Of a stretch of DNA of 7,232 nt, positions 1 through 5,067 are shown in pieces. The notes beneath the pieces were generated by a model. It saw only the letters and a list, made by a program, of their open reading frames with translations. It searched no databases and was not told where the DNA came from. How positions within the stretch are numbered: the first letter of the stretch is position 1; every line of letters begins with the position of its first letter. The stretch comes from JACQCE01 sp041484905. GTDB taxonomy: Bacteria; Nitrospirota; Nitrospiria; JACQCE01. Position numbers and translations under genes: made by a program. The stretch covers positions 1 through 7,232 of the forward strand of contig JBGPIL010000111.1 in the NCBI GenBank assembly GCA_041484905.1, in the 5' to 3' direction.

Positions 1-2064
1 ACAGCGAGCTCGTCGACTCCGGTGACGGTCAGCGGGATAACCACTGCCATTGCCATTGCGGCTGGGTCCAGGCACACTTGTGCAGTTCTTGTAGACGGCA
101 CGGTCAAATGTTGGGGGTATAACGGCAGCGGTCAGTTGGGCAATGGGAGCACGAACAATTCGTCAACCCCAGTGGTGGTCAGCGGAATCACCACTGCCAT
201 TGCCATCACAGCAGGGCTCAATCATACCTGTGTGGTTCTTTCGGATGGTACGGCCATATGCTGGGGGAATAATGGCAGCGGCCAGTTGGGGGATGGGACC
301 ATGACGAGTTCATCAATTCCGGTGGTGGTCAACGGGATGATCACCGTCACCGCCGTCTCCGGTGGCAGCGGTCATACTTGTGTACGGCTTTCCAATAGCG
401 TGGTCGAATGCTGGGGGGATAACAGCGGTGGCCAGCTAGGGAATGGGACCACGACGAGTTCATTAACCCCGGTGGCAGTCAGCGGGGTTACGACTGCGAC
501 TGCCATCGCTGCGGGAAGCGGGCACACGTGCGCCATTCTGTCAGGCGGTACGGTGAGATGCTGGGGGTATAACTTATACGGTCAGCTTGGAAATGGAACC
601 TCTGCTATTATCCCCACCCCGGTGACGGTCAACGGGCTTTTATTAATCCCTGACACCATAGCGCCGACGAATACGACCGGGGCGAACTTCATCAGTGGGG
701 GAGCGGTCTATGCCACCAGTCCTGTGGTGGTCCTAGCCCTTGCGGCCACGGATGCGGTGGGCGTCACCGGCTACTATGCGTCGGAGAGCGCGATCACACC
801 AACGGCTGGCGCTGCGGGCTGGGTGGCTGTGACGTCCACCACCGCCTATGCGGCGAGTGTCGCATTCACCTTAAGCAACGGCGATGGGACCAAAACAGTC
901 TACGTGTGGTTGAGAGATGCGGGGGGGAATGTTTCAACCGCGATGAGCGATACGATCCTCCTCGACACGACCGCTCCGGTCATATCGGTCGTAGCAGCAG
1001 TCGGTATTACCGCCACCGGAGCGACGATCACCTGGACGACGAATGAAGCGTCAGATTCCCAAGTGGAGTATGGTCTTGACACGACATACGGAAGCAGCAC
1101 GACGCTCGACACGACGCTGGTTACCAGCCACAGCGTCCCCTTATCAGGGTTAACGGTCTCGACCTTGTATCACTATCGGGTCAAGAGCCGGGATGCGGTG
1201 GGGAACTTGGCGACCAGCGCGGACTTTACCTTCACGCCCACTGATCCTCCCCCTGCGACGCTTTCGACGCTCACGCTCAACCCGACCAGCGTGATCGGCG
1301 GCAATGCTTCAACCGGGACGGCCACTTTAACAGTTGCGGCGCCATCGGGTGGGCAGGTCGTTACCCTTTCCACCAGCAATACCGCAGTCGCCACCGTGCC
1401 GGCGAGCGTGACCGTGGCGGCGGGGGCCACGAGCGCCACCTTCACGGTCACCACCAGCGCCGTGGCATCCTCCACCGTGGTGACCATCTCAGGCGTCTCG
1501 GGTGGGGTGACTCAAACCGCCGATCTCACCGTCTTGCCTGGCGCAAGCGACACCGGACTGAAGAACCCCACCGCGAATGCGGCCGAGACCTCTTCTGCGG
1601 GGGATAACAACGGCTATGAAACCACGCCCGCTAATGCCCAGGCCCTCGATGGGCTCTTCGCAGTTGATACCGACAGCGGGAGCAACACCAACACCTCCTG
1701 TACCAACTCCGGGAAAGATCGGCACCGTTTCTACAATTATGGCTTGACGATTCCTGGTGGGGCGACCATCAAGGGGATTGAAGTCCAACTCAATGCCAAG
1801 GTGGACAGCACCTCCGGCTCGCCCATAATCTGTGTGCAGCTCTCGTGGGATGGCGGAACCACTTGGACTACAACCAAAAGCACCACGACCTTGGGAACGT
1901 CCGCAGCTACCTTTGCCCTCGGGAGTTCAACGGACACCTGGGGACGGACCTGGAGCGTCAACGACTTTACCGATGCCAACTTCCGGGTGCGGGTGATCGA
2001 CGTGGCCAGCAACGCTTCGCGCGACTTTTTCCTGGACTGGGTCGCTGTTCGGATCAATTATTGA
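1..2064 (+). CDS. Secreted RCC1-repeat / Ig-like / FN3 surface protein, 5' end outside window (partial)
   Basis: The frame is open from base 1 and the first codons (reading TASSTPVTVSG) match the end of an RCC1 repeat, so the start lies upstream; the GTG at 22 is an internal valine. Numbering residues from that codon, four RCC1 (RCC1_2-type) repeats of about 50 residues fill 13-208, each with the HTC...CWG...GQLG pattern. An Ig-like module (about 212-314, starting DTIAPT) follows, then an FN3-like module (about 315-405, with TWTTNEASDSQVEYG), a second Ig-like module (about 410-510, with NTAVATVPASVTVAAGAT), and a beta-rich C-terminal domain (about 514-680) ending DWVAVRINY. RCC1 repeats normally close as a seven-bladed propeller, so three or more may lie upstream. 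The composition (Thr, Ser, Gly, Ala, few Lys) and paired cysteines suggest an extracellular adhesin or scaffold. No catalytic motif is visible. It probably shares an operon with the RHS gene 27 bases downstream. The architecture is clear; the role is inferred. Confidence 0.9.
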   Translation, partial: TASSSTPVTVSGITTAIAIAAGSRHTCAVLVDGTVKCWGYNGSGQLGNGSTNNSSTPVVVSGITTAIAITAGLNHTCVVLSDGTAICWGNNGSGQLGDGTMTSSSIPVVVNGMITVTAVSGGSGHTCVRLSNSVVECWGDNSGGQLGNGTTTSSLTPVAVSGVTTATAIAAGSGHTCAILSGGTVRCWGYNLYGQLGNGTSAIIPTPVTVNGLLLIPDTIAPTNTTGANFISGGAVYATSPVVVLALAATDAVGVTGYYASESAITPTAGAAGWVAVTSTTAYAASVAFTLSNGDGTKTVYVWLRDAGGNVSTAMSDTILLDTTAPVISVVAAVGITATGATITWTTNEASDSQVEYGLDTTYGSSTTLDTTLVTSHSVPLSGLTVSTLYHYRVKSRDAVGNLATSADFTFTPTDPPPATLSTLTLNPTSVIGGNASTGTATLTVAAPSGGQVVTLSTSNTAVATVPASVTVAAGATSATFTVTTSAVASSTVVTISGVSGGVTQTADLTVLPGASDTGLKNPTANAAETSSAGDNNGYETTPANAQALDGLFAVDTDSGSNTNTSCTNSGKDRHRFYNYGLTIPGGATIKGIEVQLNAKVDSTSGSPIICVQLSWDGGTTWTTTKSTTTLGTSAATFALGSSTDTWGRTWSVNDFTDANFRVRVIDVASNASRDFFLDWVAVRINY
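58..645 (+). repeat. Four tandem RCC1-type repeats, period 150 bp
   Basis: Units lie at 58-207, 208-357, 358-507 and 508-645; the first three are exactly 50 codons and the last is slightly shorter. Each encodes GHTC or a close variant (RHTC, NHTC) near the start, a second cysteine ten residues later in CWG, then GQLG and NG or DG, and closes with a TPV or IPV strand and, in the first three units, a V(S/N)G turn. The units have diverged at the DNA level but keep the period exactly, as expected for a propeller array that grew by unit duplication. More units probably lie upstream. Confidence 0.9.
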
Positions 2065-2079
2065 TGTGTTAGCTCTGTG

Positions 2080-2084
2080 AGAGG
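2080..2084 (+). promoter_or_regulatory. Shine-Dalgarno sequence (AGAGG) of the RHS gene
   Basis: AGAGG lies seven bases before the ATG at 2092, inside the 27-base gap after the upstream stop. It decides the start: a GTG at 2077 in the same frame would place this ribosome site inside the coding sequence. The short gap and the lack of a visible promoter support co-transcription with the upstream gene. Confidence 0.6.
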
Positions 2085-2091
2085 AAGATCG

Positions 2092-4182
2092 ATGTTTATG
2101 AAGAGCAACCAATCGACACGCCACAGCTCGTGTGTGTTCTTTGCACTCCTGATTGCGGGGTTGGCGATTCTTTCTCTCACTCCAACCGCCGAGGCTCAAA
2201 CGGTTGTCTCTACGCAGACCTATGCCTATGACACCGGAACCAACGGCATCGGGCGACTCTCATCGGTGACGGAAGCAGATGGCTCGGGGACGACAACCGG
2301 CACCACGAGCTTCTCCTATGACGTGCGGGGCCGGACCATCCAGACGAGCAAAATGGTGGGCGGCACCACCTACACGGTTCAGTCCACCTATGACAGCCTC
2401 AACCGTCCCTCAGACCTGACCTATCCCGATAATGAAGTGGTGCACCACACCTACAATAGCCAGGGGCTGCTGAGCCGGCTGCGCTCGACCACTCTGGCTG
2501 TTGATTATGTGTCGAGCCTTCACTACAACGCGCTGGGCCAGCTCACCAGCAGTTCGCTCGGAAATGGCAAGAGCACGACCTACACCTATGCCGATGCCCA
2601 AAACGCCTGCCCCAGAAATAACAACTTCCGGCTTTGCGCGATGGCCACAACAGGCCTGCAGGGCCTCACCTATGCCTATGATGACAATGGAAATATCTCA
2701 AACATCACCGACACCGTCGGGGTGTCAACCCAAAGCTTCACGTACGACAATCTGAATCGGTTGTATACCGCTGCCAGCAATGTGGCCCCAACCTACAGCC
2801 ATAGTTACAACTACAACGCCATCGGCAACATGATGTCCGCCGCTGGTCAAACGTTCGCCTACCGGCCGGTCGGCTCTCCCCAACCCCACGCCCCGACCTC
2901 GGATGGGACGAGCAGCTATTTCTACGATGCCAATGGCGACATGCTTACGAAGACCACAGGCGCGACCGTGCGCACCTTTACCTGGGATGTCGACAACCGA
3001 CTCAGCCAGGTCAAGGACGGCTCAACGGTCGTGGCATCCTTCGCCTACGATTATTCGGGTAACCGGGTGAAAAAGACGGTCGGCGCCAACACGACGGTCT
3101 ACATCGGAAAGCTCTATGAATGCACACCGTCAACGTGCAACAAATACTATTTTGCCGGTGGCCAGAGAATTGCCTCCAGAAACCTGGCGGGAGCATTGAC
3201 GTTTTACCATGCCGATCATCTGGGCTCCAGCAACGTGATGACCGATGCAGCCGGGGTTCTTCAGCAGCGGCTCGATTATTTCCCCTACGGTCTGACTCGT
3301 GCGAACAGCATCGCTCCCAGCTCGGGCGCGCGCTATAAGTTCACGGGGCAGGAGCTGGATGATGACTCCACCGGGCTTTATTTCTACAACGCGCGCTACT
3401 ACGATTCGGCATTGATGAAATTTATCAGCCCGGATAATTTTGCCGGCGGGCCGGTGAATCTGTCTCAGATTGCGATCCAGCAGACCTCGGCATCGCTCCC
3501 GAACTCCGGTGGGGACTTGGGGGACTTAATCTCTCCCGCAGCTCTGCCGCCGAGTTTCTCCGGTTTTGCCGGGGATCTGAGCAATCCTCAGACCCTGAAC
3601 CGGTATGCGTATGTGTATAACAATCCTCTACGTTATACCGATCCAACGGGAGAAGAGGTTATAATGGGAGGTCATGTTGCGGCATCTCCGTTGGGGTATA
3701 TTACCTCCCCTGATTCATTGCACCTTGCCTTTATATTGATCCCTGACAATCCTGAAGATTTTAAAGGTAATCCGCTATTTAAGTCATTGCCGGGTCATGG
3801 TTTGGCCGCTACTCTTGGAGCACAACCTAATGTAGGATATTTTCCTCCTTCCTTAGGAAATCTAACATTCAGGCCTAATTATCCGGGTGATCTTCCTGGT
3901 GGAAAAGTTGAAAATTTGCCTTTTAGACGAACGATTGAAACTCCTGAAGGCCTAACTGATACTCAATTCATAAACAACCTTATTAAGGCAGCAACTTCAT
4001 ATAAAAATAACCTCTCTTATGATCCGTTGCCCGTTCCTGGTGTTGAAGGATTTAATAGCAACTCATTTTTTGCTGGAGTACTCATGGGCGCTACTGGGCA
4101 CTTCCCTTCTTTGGATATTGGTCCGGTTTACCAAGCGCCTGGTTATTATGAGCCAATACCATTGGACCCTTTATCCAAATAA
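2092..4182 (+). CDS. RHS/YD-repeat protein with Sec signal peptide and variable C-terminal domain
   Basis: A 696-residue protein from the ATG at 2092. Residues 1-35 are a Sec signal peptide: K4 and R10, a hydrophobic core (VFFALLIAGLAIL), and probable cleavage after TAEA. Residues about 40-350 are degenerate YD repeats (TYAYD, SFSYD, STYDSLNRP, TYAYDDNGNI, TFTWDVDNRLSQV). Residues 352-520 form the RHS-associated core: YYFAGGQRI, HADHLGSSNVMTD (373-385), TGLYFYNARYYD (427-438), FISPD (444-448) and the closing NNPLRYTDPTG with D517. In RHS families this core closes a beta-cage shell and the residues after it are a variable effector. Here the tip is 521-696. The protein is much shorter than classical Rhs proteins (about 1,400 residues), so its shell may be partial or completed by a partner. 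There is no PAAR or VgrG-like part, so export is probably by Sec rather than T6SS. A stretch of 54 residues between FISPD and NRYAYVYNNP is longer than usual. It probably forms an operon with the gene before it. Confidence 0.92.
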   Translation: MFMKSNQSTRHSSCVFFALLIAGLAILSLTPTAEAQTVVSTQTYAYDTGTNGIGRLSSVTEADGSGTTTGTTSFSYDVRGRTIQTSKMVGGTTYTVQSTYDSLNRPSDLTYPDNEVVHHTYNSQGLLSRLRSTTLAVDYVSSLHYNALGQLTSSSLGNGKSTTYTYADAQNACPRNNNFRLCAMATTGLQGLTYAYDDNGNISNITDTVGVSTQSFTYDNLNRLYTAASNVAPTYSHSYNYNAIGNMMSAAGQTFAYRPVGSPQPHAPTSDGTSSYFYDANGDMLTKTTGATVRTFTWDVDNRLSQVKDGSTVVASFAYDYSGNRVKKTVGANTTVYIGKLYECTPSTCNKYYFAGGQRIASRNLAGALTFYHADHLGSSNVMTDAAGVLQQRLDYFPYGLTRANSIAPSSGARYKFTGQELDDDSTGLYFYNARYYDSALMKFISPDNFAGGPVNLSQIAIQQTSASLPNSGGDLGDLISPAALPPSFSGFAGDLSNPQTLNRYAYVYNNPLRYTDPTGEEVIMGGHVAASPLGYITSPDSLHLAFILIPDNPEDFKGNPLFKSLPGHGLAATLGAQPNVGYFPPSLGNLTFRPNYPGDLPGGKVENLPFRRTIETPEGLTDTQFINNLIKAATSYKNNLSYDPLPVPGVEGFNSNSFFAGVLMGATGHFPSLDIGPVYQAPGYYEPIPLDPLSK
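3652..4182 (+). other. Variable C-terminal tip of the RHS protein (candidate effector domain)
   Basis: This part follows the DPTG motif that ends the RHS core (residues 521-696 of the protein). G+C is 43% over 3661-4140, against 60% and 65% in two sampled core lines (3241-3300 and 3301-3360), the usual mark of a tip acquired by recombination. Visible features are SLHLAFILIPDNPEDF (H544), LPGHGLAATLGAQPN (H569), a helix-like segment TDTQFINNLIKAATSYKNN, and FNSNSFFAGVLMGATG (S656, S658). A histidine on a strand followed by a helix starting at an N-x-x-x-F motif resembles circularly permuted papain-like (NlpC/LRAT-type) folds, but the tip has no cysteine, and serine stands where it would be expected. 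Family assignment is tentative. It could also be a non-catalytic binding domain. Confidence 0.6.
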
Positions 4183-4275
4183 ATTTAGAATAGCCTCCAT
4201 AGTGGAAACAGGATGTCTTTAATACGCTTTAGTTTAATGTATCTGAGTGGTATGGACTAATTCTGGTATAAGGTT

Positions 4276-4725
4276 TTGATAAAACATTTAATTAGAATTG
4301 TGGCGCAGACCTTGGCCGCGCTGGTGGGTTTTGCGGCATATGTAGTGATTACAAATATTAATAACTTAGAAGTTTTGAGACAGGGTGGAGAGGAAGCACT
4401 TCCTGTTTTAGCAGGCGAGCTTATCCTTCTAATTGGCGCATTGCCTTTTTATGTCATTGCTACCAAAATATTAAGGATTACAGGAAACTTGAAAACCATA
4501 TCTTATAGGCATTTGATCAGCATAGGAATGATCCATGGTATTATATTGCTCCCTTCTTTCTATCTAGGAATATTCCTCAAATATGCACTTCCAAGCGGAC
4601 TTGATCTTTTAATACACGTACTGATAATTCTTGCCGTAACCGGCCTTCTCAGCCTATCCGCATCGGCCTTTATAGTAGGTACTTTTCTCCGAGCGAAAAC
4701 GGCATCTTTCAGATCATCTAATTAA
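4276..4725 (+). CDS. Small four-helix inner-membrane protein, candidate immunity protein
   Basis: A 149-residue hydrophobic protein that I do not recognise. Four membrane segments are visible at about 9-28 (VAQTLAALVGFAAYVVITNI), 42-66 (LAGELILLIGALPFYVIA), 80-104 (LISIGMIHGIILLPSFYLGI) and 107-136 (LLIHVLIILAVTGLL). The loops are short and the tail is basic and serine-rich (RAKTASFRSSN). The start is uncertain: TTG at 4276 has AAGG only two bases upstream, and GTG at 4300 would drop eight residues; a TAA at 4258 closes the frame upstream, and no in-frame ATG lies before the first helix. G+C is about 40% (4321-4680), matching the RHS tip and unlike the long flanking genes, so tip and this gene may have arrived together. 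Its place directly after an RHS tip, on the same strand with a gap of about 93 bases, is the usual position of an immunity gene. That role is inferred from position only. Confidence 0.7.
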   Translation: MIKHLIRIVAQTLAALVGFAAYVVITNINNLEVLRQGGEEALPVLAGELILLIGALPFYVIATKILRITGNLKTISYRHLISIGMIHGIILLPSFYLGIFLKYALPSGLDLLIHVLIILAVTGLLSLSASAFIVGTFLRAKTASFRSSN

Positions 4726-4728
4726 AAA

Positions 4729-4748
4729 TTCTAGGGACACCATACTTA
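4729..4748. repeat. Possible REP-like element fragment (GGGACACCATACTTA)
   Basis: The intergenic segment contains GGGACACCATACTTA at 4734-4748. From memory, close variants of this word recur between genes in several environmental lineages, often near RAYT (IS200-like) transposases. Only one copy is present here and no inverted partner is visible, so this may be a remnant or coincidence. Confidence 0.2.
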
Positions 4749-4787
4749 TCTCTTGACTGTCACGAAGTTACAGGTATTGGACATAGG

Positions 4788-5018
4788 ATGTTTGGGTGGG
4801 GAAACCGAGTGGTAGAATGTGGCCCGTTTCGGCTCGCGTGGAATTATCCAACTAATGTTGCGTTTAAATTTTTGACGAATCCGCCAAAGGTCTACGAGCT
4901 GGCGCCAACGAAATGGCAGGAGATCAGTGAGGTGAATCTGCGCGATTTGCATCTGACCTGGTATGCCTACGATGAAAAGCGCGAGACCAGGTACGTCCCC
5001 ATAGATGATCTGTGGTGA
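4788..5018 (+). CDS. Small hypothetical protein (76 aa), possible second immunity or remnant gene
   Basis: ATG to TGA, 76 residues, starting MFGWGNRVVECGP and ending RYVPIDDLW. It has five tryptophans, no signal peptide and no membrane segment, so it would be cytoplasmic. I do not recognise the family. The frame stays open upstream to 4722 with no further ATG, so an N-terminally truncated remnant of a larger gene is possible. There is no good ribosome site (only CAGG about 13 bases before ATG). G+C is about 50%, between the AT-rich membrane gene and the GC-rich lipoprotein gene. Small soluble proteins downstream of RHS tips are often orphan immunity genes left from earlier tip replacements; this would fit but is not shown. 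A minus-strand frame covers the same bases (4746-4952), so the coding strand is not fully certain. Confidence 0.45.
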   Translation: MFGWGNRVVECGPFRLAWNYPTNVAFKFLTNPPKVYELAPTKWQEISEVNLRDLHLTWYAYDEKRETRYVPIDDLW

Positions 5019-5067
5019 AAAGCCATCAAGTCACCAACGCGCTGACCGTTGTCTGGCAGCAATCAGG

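Noticed and set aside
22..24. GTG at 22 as the start of the RCC1 protein
   Set aside because: The frame is open to base 1 and the preceding codons match the end of an RCC1 repeat, so the gene begins upstream of the window.
58..645. CRISPR-like array
   Set aside because: The 150-bp periodic units are in-frame coding RCC1 repeats without unrelated spacers.
2077..2079. GTG at 2077 as the start of the RHS protein
   Set aside because: The best ribosome site (AGAGG, 2080-2084) lies after it; ATG at 2092 has correct spacing and gives a good signal peptide.
4183..4275. Promoter or terminator in the gap after the RHS gene
   Set aside because: AT-rich, but no convincing -35/-10 pair or stem-loop with a T-run was found.
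4746..4952. Minus-strand frame of 68 residues overlapping the 76-residue gene
   Set aside because: Very basic composition without recognisable motifs, and it overlaps a more protein-like frame on the plus strand; it cannot be fully excluded.
5041..5060. Hairpin GCTGACC/GGCAGC between the convergent genes as a terminator
   Set aside because: Only six base pairs with a bulge, and no T-run follows on either strand.
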